Source: Bryopsis sp. KO-2023 (taxonomy: Eukaryota > Chlorophyta > Ulvophyceae > Bryopsidales > Bryopsidaceae). From it: a stretch of DNA of 64,000 bases. The notes under the pieces are model-generated. The model ran no database searches, was not told the DNA's origin, and was given only the letters and a program-made list of their open reading frames with translations. The stretch covers positions 3,658,001 to 3,722,000 of the forward strand of contig BSYQ01000009.1 in the NCBI GenBank assembly GCA_030272585.1, in the 5' to 3' direction. The stretch's first letter is position 1. Each line of letters opens with the position of its first letter. This document shows positions 22,847 through 32,810 of this stretch, piece by piece. A program made the position numbers and the translations under genes.

Positions 22847-23998
22847 GCTGTGGGTGAGGTGTATGTTGATGGAAGTGGGCTGTTGTGGTGGTGGTTTCTC
22901 AGGTTTGATTTGGTTTTTGGCAGGCTTGGGGTGAGGTGTATGTTGATGAAAGTGGGCTGTTGTGGTGGTGGTTTCTCAGGTTTGATTTGGTTTTTGGCAG
23001 GCTTGGGGTGAGGTGTATGTTGATGAAAGTGGGCTGTTGTGGTGGTGGTTTCTCAGGTTTGATTTGGTTTTTGGCAGGCTCTGGGTGAGGTGTATGTTGA
23101 TGAAAGTGGGCTGTTGTGGTGGTGGTTTCTCAGGTTTGATTTGGTTTTTGGCAGGCTGTGGGTGAGGTGTATGTTGATGAAAGTGGGCTGTTGTGGTGGT
23201 GGTTTCTCAGGTTTGATTTGGTTTTTGGCAGGCTATGGGTGAGGTGTATGTTGATGGAAGTGGGCTGTTGTGGTGGTGGTTTCTCAGGTTTGATTTGGTT
23301 TTTGGCAGGCTTGGGGTGAGGTGTATGTTGATGAAAGTGGGCTGTTGTGGTGGTGGTTTCTCAGGTTTGATTTGGTTTTTGGCAGGCTTGGGGTGAGGTG
23401 TATGTTGATGAAAGTGGGCTGTTGTGGTGGTGGTTTCTCAGGTTTGATTTGGTTTTTGGCAGGCTCTGGGTGAGGTGTATGTTGATGAAAGTGGGCTGTT
23501 GTGGTGGTGGTTTCTCAGGTTTGATTTGGTTTTTGGCAGGCTGTGGGTGAGGTGTATGTTGATGAAAGTGGGCTGTTGTGGTGGTGGTTTCTCAGGTTTG
23601 ATTTGGTTTTTGGCAGGCTATGGGTGAGGTGTATGTTGATGGAAGTGGGCTGTTGTGGTGGTGGTTTCTCAGGTTTGATTTGGTTTTTGGCAGGCTTGGG
23701 GTGAGGTGTATGTTGATGAAAGTGGGCTGTTGTGGTGGTGGTTTCTCAGGTTTGATTTGGTTTTTGGCAGGCTTGGGGTGAGGTGTATGTTGATGAAAGT
23801 GGGCTGTTGTGGTGGTGGTTTCTCAGGTTTGATTTGGTTTTTGGCAGGCTTGGGGTGAGGTGTATGTTGATGAAAGTGGGCTGTTGTGGTGGTGGTTTCT
23901 CAGGTTTGATTTGGTTTTTGGCAGGCTCTGGGTGAGGTGTATGTTGATGAAAGTGGGCTGTTGTGGTGGTGGTTTCTCAGGTTTGATTTGGTTTTTGT
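22847..23998. repeat. 77-bp tandem repeat, 15 units, with five-unit higher-order period
   Basis: Unit starts are spaced exactly 77 bp apart (22854, 22931, 23008 and so on). Units are near-identical (GTGAGGTGTATGTTGATG, AAGTGGGCTGTTGTGG, TTTCTCAGGTTTGATTTGG). They differ at the bases after GGCAGGCT, whose three-base order reads GTG, then TTG-TTG-CTG-GTG-ATG twice, then TTG-TTG-TTG-CTG. So five units (385 bp) form a higher-order repeat. GATGGAAG instead of GATGAAAG marks unit 1 and the two ATG units. The unit length is not a multiple of three. Arm B has only about two related units (43560-43720), so the array grew after the duplication. Confidence 0.92.
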
Positions 23999-25774
23999 TG
24001 GGATGATTTTGTGGCTGTTAAACTTGGGTGGTGGTTGATTGTGGTCGTATGGATAAGTTTGAATTTTCGTTTTGGGGTTTTTGGTGGTTGATTTTTTGGT
24101 TCGTTTGTTTTGAGCTGCGAATTGAATCGATTGCGGGTGGTGGCTTTGTGAGCTACGGGTGGTGAGCTTTGTGTGATTATCGTTCAAGCATATTTTCGTC
24201 AGTTTGTTGAAGCAACGTTTGGTTTCCGTCTTCCTTATCTTGCCTAAATAGTTATGGTTTTTGTTTTGCAAGCAAGGGTGAGTTTTTTCCCGCTGTTCTT
24301 CTCGTATCTGTTTGAAGTAAAGATTGGCCGTTATTCTTTCCCTCACGAAATTGTGGATCTTATTTATAGTTTGCTTTTCATGAAAAAAAATATGCTTGAT
24401 CAAGCATATTTTTTTTTGGTTTCGAGTTCAGTTCACGACGATGTTTCTCCCTTCATTGATCAATTTCCCTCTCTTTGCAACCGGTCGTTTGTATTTGAAT
24501 TTGTTAGTTTCACCAAGACGGAACAAGTTGTCTTTGCTTAGTTGGAAATAACGTTTGACAAGATAATAATAGTTACTTCTTAATAACAAAAAAAATAAAA
24601 AAGATTTGATTGAAAAGGCTTTGTCAAGTTATTTGTTTTAGACTACACTCTGGAAATACGGAGAACACATGTGTACATATGTACATATTGAAGGTTTCTT
24701 ACAATATTCAACGCCCTCATAAATACGAGGAGTCCTCCTGCCCATCAGGGAGATTGAGAAAGACTGTATTTCCCCCCATTTTTTTTTCTTGAAGATGTAA
24801 CTTTTGCCTTGAGACCAAACACCCGTACGGATGCACGCGTGCGCACACCTGGATCCAGCTTCGCCCCAGAACTTACAGTCAGTGTATGTTACCCCGTTGA
24901 GCTCTCTCAAGGGCAACCAGTTTTGGGAAACCTGTTCAGATTGCGGTCATCATGAAGCAGTACTTCGACCAAACAAATAATTCGCCTGCCCCTCCGCACT
25001 AGGAAAAATATTTTAGGCCATCCCATGCCTGCTCCATTAGAAGACATTTTGCCCTGGAAGTATTTTTTGTCACCTTGCCAAATTTCCACATGTCCCAAGG
25101 GGTTCGTGAAAAAAAGCTTCCCTTAGTCAGGTGGAGAGGCAAAGGAAATGCAGGGCTGGGGTTCCTTATTTCCCAAGAAGAAAAAGAGGACAAACGTACT
25201 ACGTTTAGTAAACTGTACAAGAGCACAACTTTCAGGTTTCTGACTGAGCATCCTTTACATTGGCCATCGCTGTTGTTTTTTCGGACCGTTAAAGACGGCC
25301 GAAGCCCTTTTGAAAATTCCACAACACAATCCATAACGCTTCTCCACATCCAACACACAGAAAAGAGAACAGCTCCCGTCACGGTCGGTCCAAATGAAAG
25401 GTGCGTTGATACCACTCACAGACGTGGTTCAACAAATTGGCTTTCCACTGCTTTTCAAAAGTGGTTTTCTGCCCTCATGTTCACTTCTCCACGAAGGAGA
25501 TGAACCATACTCGTGTATGCCCGAAATTATACAAGATCCTCTGGTTGGTGGTCCATTTGCTGCTGCCCCACATCATGATGAGAGTGGAGCCACAAAAACT
25601 GTGCTAGTAGCAGAAGCACTGCGGCACCGATGATCCCAAGGGGAAAATCAGCAGATTGTGGTTGGGGTCGAAAGAGGCCCCGCTTCGCAGCCCATTCTTC
25701 GCACACCTGAAAAACAACAGACACAGTCCATTACCAACACAGATAGGCACATTTCTCAGAGACGATTTCCACCA
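23999..25774. other. Arm A, DNA between the tandem array and the ACR-A gene
   Basis: No gene is recognised in 24000-25220. A frame at 24254-24541 (+) begins and ends without family similarity. Sequence identity to arm B rises sharply near 25225. Within 25527-25724 (-) lies a short frame, conserved in both arms, that could be an alternative last exon of ACR-A (see the findings). Confidence 0.4.
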
Positions 25775-27008
25775 TCAATTCAACTCTTCGCACCCTGGGG
25801 CATCCCAGCAGCACGAGTACTCTTCAACCGTGGTGCAAACTGGGATCTGTGCGCCAGCCGTGGTCGAGGAGGAGTCAGATTCAGCCCTTCCGTCTCCGCT
25901 TGTCGTTGGAACTGGGTCGTCGACCTCACCGCCGTTGAAGTTGATCGCTGTGGAGCTTCCCTCCACGTCGACTCCGCACTCGGAGTCGGCACTCAAGTCG
26001 CCTGTAACGAAAACGCTCAGGTTCTGCCAAACAGATGCATGGATATGGTCGAGCAGTGAGGTCAACACGAAACCACCAAACCTGTGCAAACTTCTGAAGT
26101 CGCGATCGCCAACGCGTCGGCGATGGCCGTTGTTGCGGAAAGAACAAACTCGGAGCGGAATGCTTCGGCTGATCCGCTGCCTTCGACACAGGCTCTGGTG
26201 CTACCTTCCGCGGCGGCTGCCGCAAATCCCACTGCGATCGCGGTCAAGTCTCCCATACACACTGCGCTCGAATCGCCGCCAGCTGCAACTGCAACGGCTC
26301 GAGCGAAAGCTTCTGCGTACGCTGTTGCAAAGGAATCTCCGCGGGCCACACTGAAACCGCACCCGAAACCTTGACCGTCACAGGACACCTGCACAAGCCA
26401 CTCAGGAGGTCAATGCACGGAAAAGACAAGAAGAAGAACTGAGCAACCCACTGAACCTTATCTCGACTACACCTACCTTTGCCAACGCTTTGAAATACAC
26501 CGACGCCACGGCAGTCGCCGCCGCCGTCGCTGCGGCTTCCGCCGACACGGGACTGCACAGGTCGGTTGTTAGGATTTCTTTCACTTCGCTCTCCAGTTTG
26601 GATTCCGCGAATGCAAGAGACTGTGGGCACAGCAACAAGAGTCAGCCACTTTCTCTGTGCATTTTCTGAGCAAGTTGGAAACACCACCACAATTGTGTCT
26701 TGCAAGACGCGCACAACAAGGTGAACAAAATTCTCACGTTGCAACTCGCTCCAGCCCAGCCCTTGCACGATCCCGATTTCACCACGAGGCTCACCGAGCC
26801 AAAGACCTGGCAAGACGTGGTTGAGGTCTGGTAGAGGCGTCGACCTGAACAAACACGTGAGAGTCTGAGGCGGCGCACCCCAACCAGAACAAGGAAACGA
26901 CAACTTGCTTCCGCATAAAGGGCGGCACTTGTGCTCCAAACCTTCCAAAGCTTGGGGCAGCCCCACGAGTGCCAGGAAAGCCAAGAAAACAGCAGCGTTC
27001 GTCATCAT
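25775..27008 (-). CDS. Secreted Ala/Cys-rich protein ACR-A
   Basis: Five exons: 26942-27008 (ATG), 26738-26844, 26477-26620, 26082-26388 and 25775-26001 (TGA). All are GT-AG with agreeing phases, giving 283 residues. Exon 1 is a signal peptide (MMTNAAVFLAFLALVGLPQA), so the protein should be secreted. Exon 2 is Cys-containing (SCQVFGSVSLVV). Exon 3 has an Ala-rich helix. Exon 4 opens with VSCDGQGFGCGFSVARGDSF and continues as Ala-rich helical repeats punctuated by single Cys residues (VCMGD, ACVEG, EVCTG). Exon 5 is acidic and Ser/Thr-rich and ends CCWDAPGCEELN. I do not recognise the family. The third relative at 56.7-57.5 kb keeps the CDGxGFxCG motif and the phase-1 intron after the signal peptide. 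A structural cell-surface or matrix role is a guess from composition. Confidence 0.8.
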
Positions 27009-27112
27009 TGTGAGAAGAAAAAGTTCAGATAAAACAGTCGGTTGAGAGTAAGAAGTACGCACGCACAGAGAGAACACACCAGGCGTTGCTTTTGATGTTG
27101 GGGAAACAACTG

Positions 27113-27140
27113 GTATTTATGCTGTGCGCACCATATTGGT
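27113..27140 (-). promoter_or_regulatory. TATA and CCAAT boxes of ACR-A
   Basis: On the minus strand GCATAAATACC (about 27113-27123) is a TATA-like box roughly 105 bp upstream of the ATG, and CCAAT lies about 20 bp further upstream (about 27133-27138). The same spacing is kept in ACR-B. Confidence 0.55.
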
Positions 27141-27282
27141 TGTAACTTTCCCTGCCCCGTGTGAGTCACGCCTAACCACCAGCAGGCCACTCGACTCACA
27201 CGAGCACTACCTTTTTGTGGGCTATGGGGCTGTACGGATCAATGCGCCATCAGATTGTTTTTTGGTCGAAGACCGTTTTCTG

Positions 27283-27964
27283 TTGCCTTTGCATGTTTAT
27301 GTACTCTATGTTTGCTTGTGTTCAGCAGTCGAATTGGTCGAATCAGAGTGGCGTCTCACGTGCTGGGCAGAAACTCGGGAAGAATATGACGGAAATTTGT
27401 GGCACTTTGAACGACTCTTCGTGTAAGAACGAAGTTTGTTTGCTTGTAAGAACGATCAGCCCACGGGCTAATAGAAGTATCATTTTGATTGGATTTTCTC
27501 AAGTCCTCTTTTTTCTTTTTTTTCGTGGAAACATCAATTTTGACACAGCAGCACCGAGCTCAAAAAATCTTCTTAAATTGAAAGCAGAGCGTCTCAAAAG
27601 ATCGTACAAATCTGCGTACTTATTTCACCTAAACTACCTACTCTTGCAATTCAGAAAACGAAAATACTGACCAGTTCCACGAACGAACTCATGCTCATAA
27701 CCTAATAGATGCCCCGTTCTTGTCATGAGACAACAATGGTGAAAAACAAAATTGATCTCCGCAATCGTTTGGGACATGAAACTGAAAAAATATCAATCTA
27801 TCACATACACCAAGACAAAAACAAATAATACCTCTTATGCCTGTATTTCCAAATCTATGAAAATATGCAACTAAATATTTATGCTAATAAAATATACATA
27901 GCAACTACTATCGACGCCGTGTCTGACAAAAACCTTGCTGAACCTCAAGGTAACCAACCACACA
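27283..27964. other. Start of the inverted-repeat spacer, no gene seen
   Basis: Similarity to arm B stops at 27282. The remaining sequence up to the VHPO1 stop codon shows no coding signal that I recognise. Confidence 0.4.
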
Positions 27965-29500
27965 CTACTTTTCGGATTTTTCACACCACCAGCAGTTTTC
28001 AGGTACTTCTCCTTCAGCCAGCTTCTTCACAAAATCGTATGCTTTTTGCCCAATCCCCTCGGCCAGCTTTTCCCCAGCCGGAACAGATGGTCCAAAATGA
28101 ACTCCAGCCCACAGCCTGGATTGTCCGCAGCTCTCCGCAGCTTCCTTCATGGTTTCAAATCTGATTTCTTTGGTGCCCTCAAAGTCGAAACCAGGTGGGA
28201 ATACGAATGTATCCAGCTTGAAAACGAAAGGCACTTCTTTGTCAAGATTCTTTGCCTCCATATGCTCTTTCATCATCAATTCCGCCTGATCAGCAAATGC
28301 CGTGCAAAGGGAGGCGGATGCTGATGGATACTCCGAATGGGGCTGAGTGGGGATGATCGGTTCCCAATCTCCAGCCTTGATGGTCTTAGCTTTTCCTTCT
28401 TTTGGGACATATGCAGTCACCTCTTCATCATTGTAGAAATTTGCAATGATCGTTTCGGGACGGACCGCATCGATCCTGCGTTTCTCTTTCCAGACCACAA
28501 TCATGGCATCATACTCAGCCAGCATCTCACCCAGTCCCCATCGAGCAGAGAAGCTAGGGTCAAATACCTCGGTGGAATTATGCATGGCTAAAAAGAACCC
28601 GACTGATAGCAGCTTGTTGTCCCACCACCTTGCAAGAAATCTCTGCTTTGGGGTGAGGTTTGCCGAAATCTCAAACAGATCCTTCACCAAGGCATCCATG
28701 GTTTCTTTGTCTTTCCCACTCAGCTCCTTGGAGTCCATGTTCTCATAGGGCATGGGTGCTTTCCTGGATTCCACTTCCTCCTCCGTGATCAACAGCGGTC
28801 GGACTTGACCCAAGAAAGGCACCACGTGCGTCTGAACAGTGAAGCGCCCGATCTTGCTGTCCGCCTGGGTGAGTGGCTGCCATCTGAGGGGATAATTCAA
28901 CGACCAAGGTGGGTTCACGGGGGTGTATCCCGTGTAATCCTCGAAACGCTGACGGAACTCGCTTCGGGACAGATCCCCCAACGAGTTCCAACCGTCATTG
29001 GCCATCCAGTCCGCCAAGCGAGTCCCAATCACGTTCGCCATTCCGATAGCAGTCGACATATCGGTTGATCGATCCTCTGGGTCGAAACCTGCTTCCTTCA
29101 TGATTTCCTTGTACGAGTCCGTAGCCTCAGGGAACTCTCTCTCCATCGCCCGCATCAGCGAATATGCGAACATGATTCCCGGAGTTTCACCATCTTCACA
29201 AACTTTCTTCGGCAGCTGTTCTCTTTTGCCCCAGAAATTCAGTGCCTTCTCCGCTGGATCGCAAACAGCGAACGTGTCCCAACCCGTCACGGCGTACTGA
29301 AACGCATTGCGAACCGCAATGGCTGTGTCAGAAGACAGGAGTTCAGGAGGAAAAAGAGCAATCAACCCGGGGTCGGTGCCGTCCATTATCTGTGGAATGA
29401 GACGGGAAACATTTCGATCAACCGTCTCTTGTCCGATTGCGTGGGGTGTGAACGCCACAGCGAAGAAAACAGCTACCAATCCAACGTTTAGCGCCGACAT
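27965..29500 (-). CDS. Vanadium-haloperoxidase-like secreted protein VHPO1
   Basis: Single-exon gene of 511 residues. The first true ATG (29500) starts a signal peptide (MSALNVGLVAVFFAVAFTPH). The C-terminal half has the PAP2/vanadium-haloperoxidase site in order: WKEKRRIDAVRPE (about 337-349), PTQPHSEYPSASASLC (about 385-400), and SRLWAGVHFGPS (about 461-472), where R462 and H468 match the Arg and the vanadate-ligating His of fungal and algal enzymes. The usual acid-base His of the PSGH motif is replaced (PSASAS). Classical members oxidise halides with peroxide at the cell surface; whether this variant does so is open. It ends CWWCEKSEK, as its paralogues do. It has no intron although most neighbours do. 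A TATA-like CATAAAA lies about 60 bp upstream. Confidence 0.85.
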   Translation of the reverse strand: MSALNVGLVAVFFAVAFTPHAIGQETVDRNVSRLIPQIMDGTDPGLIALFPPELLSSDTAIAVRNAFQYAVTGWDTFAVCDPAEKALNFWGKREQLPKKVCEDGETPGIMFAYSLMRAMEREFPEATDSYKEIMKEAGFDPEDRSTDMSTAIGMANVIGTRLADWMANDGWNSLGDLSRSEFRQRFEDYTGYTPVNPPWSLNYPLRWQPLTQADSKIGRFTVQTHVVPFLGQVRPLLITEEEVESRKAPMPYENMDSKELSGKDKETMDALVKDLFEISANLTPKQRFLARWWDNKLLSVGFFLAMHNSTEVFDPSFSARWGLGEMLAEYDAMIVVWKEKRRIDAVRPETIIANFYNDEEVTAYVPKEGKAKTIKAGDWEPIIPTQPHSEYPSASASLCTAFADQAELMMKEHMEAKNLDKEVPFVFKLDTFVFPPGFDFEGTKEIRFETMKEAAESCGQSRLWAGVHFGPSVPAGEKLAEGIGQKAYDFVKKLAEGEVPENCWWCEKSEK

Positions 29501-30030
29501 TGTTGCAATTACAAAACACAAGAGTGGCGAGAAGTTGGAGCTTCAGCTTTTGGTTGGTGGTTTTATGCACCAGCTAGGCTCTTATCACGGTTGCATAATC
29601 TGACAAGACCTTGAGAAGGGACAACAGGAAGGTGTGGACAGCTAGGCGATCGTTAAACCTGAGAATGGATGAGCTAAACCTCTCGAGCCACTTTTCACTC
29701 TCTTTGTTGGGAAGGTGGCGCGGGGATCAATCAATCAATCAATGATTACATGGGATATTCTCCAGAGCAGGGAGGGGTTGAGGCGTTACGTTTTGCGGGA
29801 AAGAAACAAACCTGAAAGTGTTGGCGTTGTAAAATTTCGACGGTTTCTTCTTGTGTTACGGAATCGTTTTGAACAAAAAAACACATACATGTATGTGCAT
29901 GTGTTTTTCGCATAAAAAACACACACGCACAGGAAAAAAAAGCTAGGAGGCAAGTCGTTCACAGTCAATTCTTTGCACAGGCGAACAAACAATTGCTGCC
30001 ACGCTTCACCATCGATGGTGAATTGTGATA
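29501..30030. other. VHPO1 upstream region
   Basis: Promoter-side DNA of VHPO1. It holds a short ATCA microsatellite (about 29726-29742) and a stem made of ACACATACATGTATGTGCATGTGT-type alternating bases (about 29880-29910). No gene is seen. Confidence 0.4.
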
Positions 30031-30309
30031 CTGTAATACGCAAATCTTTCGCGCTGCTTTAGGATCGCTCGTCTTTTTTTTCGCCTACCTTATTTTCGTC
30101 TCCACAGATGGGCACGAAAATAAAGCAGTGCGAAAATAAAGCAAACGCGTGATTGGGTATAATCTGTAGTTACAAACTTGCGTACCTGAATAGCCTTGGT
30201 TTTTCCGCCTGCTTTATTTTCGTTCCTGCTCTTTTTTCGCCTACCTTATTTTTCGTGCTTTGGTCCGCGCGCGAAAATAAAGCAGCGCGAAAAGATTTGC
30301 GTATTACAG
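30031..30309. mobile_element. MITE, TA-target type, copy 2
   Basis: A 279-bp relative of the element at 22178-22606, with the same CTGTAATACGCAAATCTTT ends, the same GCGCGAAAATAAAGCAG interior words and a TA on each side (30029-30030, 30310-30311). The flanks are mirror images (GAATTGTGA to the left, TCACAATTC to the right), so the rebuilt target is a 20-bp perfect palindrome centred on TA. Confidence 0.88.
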
Positions 30310-31198
30310 TATCACAATTCCACACACTACAGCACCAAGCAATCTCCGCCTCCAAACAACCAGCGTCAGAAAATTTGTCGCACTTGGGCAGCGCTTTCAA
30401 ATTGCAGGTTGCAATGTTCGCTTGCGCGCCACCTGGGCGCAAGTGTCGACAGAATGTTTCCGACGAGACTCTCACGCCGCCCACGTCACTACTTCCCCAA
30501 CTCTTTGTTTCTTTTTTCCCTCGTCCACCATCCTAGTGTATTGTTCTGGCACCGTTCGCACGACTGCAAGCTTATTTCACGACATTGTTGCAGACAATGT
30601 TTGCAAGCGCAGTGTTGGCTGTTGAGCACTCCGTCGCGTGCCCATTCTCACGGGTGACGGCTGAGGTGTCGGTGGCGAGGTAGCTCTGGAGTTCTCCAGC
30701 ATCACGTGCATGTCCGCTGTCCAAGTCGCATGTTGGCCCCAAAACTTGACAGGTTCTGCACCTTCCAGAAATAGTTTCTGTCAGTCAGACATGCACGAAG
30801 ACGATTTGACAGTTGATTTTCTGTTTGACCTTTCCTATTTCCCAAGGATGTCTAATTTTGTTCGGTTTTCCTCGGCGAACCCCTCCTCGCTGGCCTTTTC
30901 TGCAGGACCTTACCTCTGCGAAACCCTTTGGTGTTTGCCACTGTCCCGAGTGGAATCGATTCCGCTGGACCGAGTCTTGACCTTTCTGGGGGAGAGCGCT
31001 TAAGTCAGAGCTTGGCTGCTTCTTGGTTTTCGCTTGCTTCGTGGGGGATCGAGTAGCAGAACAACCTTTTCGCGACGAGCTGAAACAATTGCTGGAAGGC
31101 ACGTGCGGGATTGGGGAGGGTCGGCCGCGTCACACCAAGCAAAGGTTTTCTCTCCGCGACAGGAAGCGAGGGAAGATCCTCGCAGGGAAAGCCATGCG
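30310..31198. other. Upstream region of the BTB gene
   Basis: About 0.9 kb of unique, moderately GC-rich sequence with short frames on both strands (for example 30710-31003 + and 30785-31102 -) but no recognisable domain. It probably contains the promoter and 5' UTR of the gene at 31199. The reading frame of that gene stays open upstream to 31034. Confidence 0.35.
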
Positions 31199-32810
31199 AT
31201 GATGGCGAGTCGGGGAGACGTTTCGATTCTCGACACCATGGTGCACTTCGACGTGCGCGGGAAGGAGTTCTCGTTACCGCTGAATGCTTTGGAGCTGTAC
31301 CCGGAGTCGTACATCGCGTGGCTTGTCAGGAACAACTTGGACAGCGTTCGCGCTGGGAAACCTATCTCCATAAATAGGAAACCTGAGGCGTTCAAGAATC
31401 TGCTGGAAAACATCAGGTGAGGGGGAAGACGTCCGTTACGCGCGCTATAACGGTTGATAAAGTCAACGCGAGGTTGGTCTGGGGGAGCGGTGGCGTCACA
31501 CCAGCAGACCACCAAAACATCTGTGGATGTTTTGACGCTGGTCCCTGAAGCAGAAGTTCGTGCTGCAGGAAGAGTGTTTTCTTGGAGTCTTTCAACGGAA
31601 CGACTGGCTGGAGTGACTTTGACTAATACCAGCTATTGCCCAAAAATCTTCCTTTTTTTTTCAAACTGGGAAAAAACTGCTGGCTGTTTGCCACCAGCAG
31701 CAAATATATTGACGGCAGAAAGAAGAAGAAAGGAGGATGGAATTGATCCCAAGAGAAATTTTCTCGATACATGCACCTTTTCGATGCACTAGGATCAGTT
31801 CCAAAAATAGACATGAAAATAGACGTGCAAATACACAGGCTGGCATTCCTTGTGTGCGTGTTATTGTGTGGCTAACGGACTCCCCCCCCTTTTCTTGCTG
31901 CATTTCCAGTAAGCAGTCGTCCATGGGGCGACCTTCCTCCCCGATCGACCATGGATCTTCCATGCCAGACCCGCACACCATGTCTGACATCCCGAAGAGC
32001 TTGAGGGATCGGATGCCGAATGGAGGTGGACACCATCCCCCACCGCCCCCGCCACCCCCTCACCAAAAGAAGGGAACGATGCACCATACGCACCATTCAC
32101 ATTCTCACATCCACTCCGATCCCGGACATCACCACCACCACCATTCTGAGCTCTCCCAGAAGCAAGGACAGCACACCCACCATTCTTCTTTCCATTCCAT
32201 GCAGGTAGCCGCTCAACAACAACAACAAAAACAACAGCAGCCCCCCTTGCACAAGTTGCAGCACCAGAACTCGTCGGGGCGACCCAAAAATCCTTACGAA
32301 GCTTTCCATGGAATGCATAGCCGGCATGCACGTCGGCCCACCACGTCAGCCAGCACTTACAAAGGAATGGACCAACACAAAGCGATGGAGTTTGAGACCA
32401 TGACGTCCAGTTCGGAGATGCACAACTCCCCGAAGCTCCCCACCGGCCCCACGAGGCTGGTGGCCCCCAAAGGAACGGATGAAGTGGTGGAGGATGCCGT
32501 GCAGGAAATTTCAAACATTTTACGGCGGTACCAGAAACAGCATCAGCTGTACGACAAAGCCCTGATCGTTTTGTCATGGGGGCGGAATGGGGAGGGGGAC
32601 CGAGTGCTGAGGCCGCAGCTATCAAAATTGTATGACAGCATGACAGGCAGGGTGCATGATATCAGGAGGAGTTCGGATGGGAGCGGGTCGTTCGAGAGGC
32701 ATGGGACCAGCGGGTGGAACACGTTTGATTCGGTGTATTCTGCAACTTGCATTAGCTCACGCGTTCAAACGCTGGTGGTGGAGGGGTTGAGAGCTGTGGT
32801 GAGGGCATGA
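31199..32810 (+). CDS. BTB/T1-type domain protein with His-rich and Gln-rich linker
   Basis: Two exons, 31199-31416 and 31910-32810 (TGA), join in phase (AG + T gives Ser) to give 372 residues. The start at 31199 (MMASRGDVS) is the first ATG near the domain. Exon 1 encodes the first part of a BTB/T1-like fold: VHFDVRGKEFSLPLNALELY, then ESYIAWLV and PISINRKPEAFKNLLENI, matching the KCTD/potassium-channel T1 pattern. The domain appears shortened, since exon 2 moves at once into a low-complexity region: eight prolines, a His-rich run (HHTHHSHSHIHSD, HHHHHHS) and Gln runs. The last 120 residues are less biased and predicted helical (EVVEDAVQEISNILRRYQKQ). BTB domains mediate oligomerisation and cullin-3 binding. 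A missed middle exon is possible. Confidence 0.6.

Larger units (their letters stand above)
21243..27282. repeat. Arm A of a large inverted duplication
   Basis: The reverse complement of this segment is found, in the same order but with insertions and deletions, at 39007-49320. Matching landmarks are: 21253-21330 with 49232-49316; 21540-21720 with 47780-47930 and 49000-49060; 22080-22177 and 22607-22680 with 47205-47330; 22850 onward with 43560-43720; 24000-24200 with 43380-43510; 24780-24990 with 41460-41620; 25225-27282 with 39007-41065. The last pair is almost identical and contains the whole ACR gene; the others are clearly diverged. Only arm A holds the MITE at 22178-22606 and the expanded 77-bp array. 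Confidence 0.9.

Noticed and set aside
22847-23998. CRISPR-like appearance of regularly spaced repeats
   Set aside because: Units are directly adjacent with no variable spacers, and the genome is eukaryotic; it is a minisatellite.
25656-26354. 232-codon + strand frame over ACR-A, with a mirror copy at 39922-40620
   Set aside because: It is antisense to the real exons and crosses their introns. Its conservation in both arms only reflects the near-identity of the duplicated DNA.
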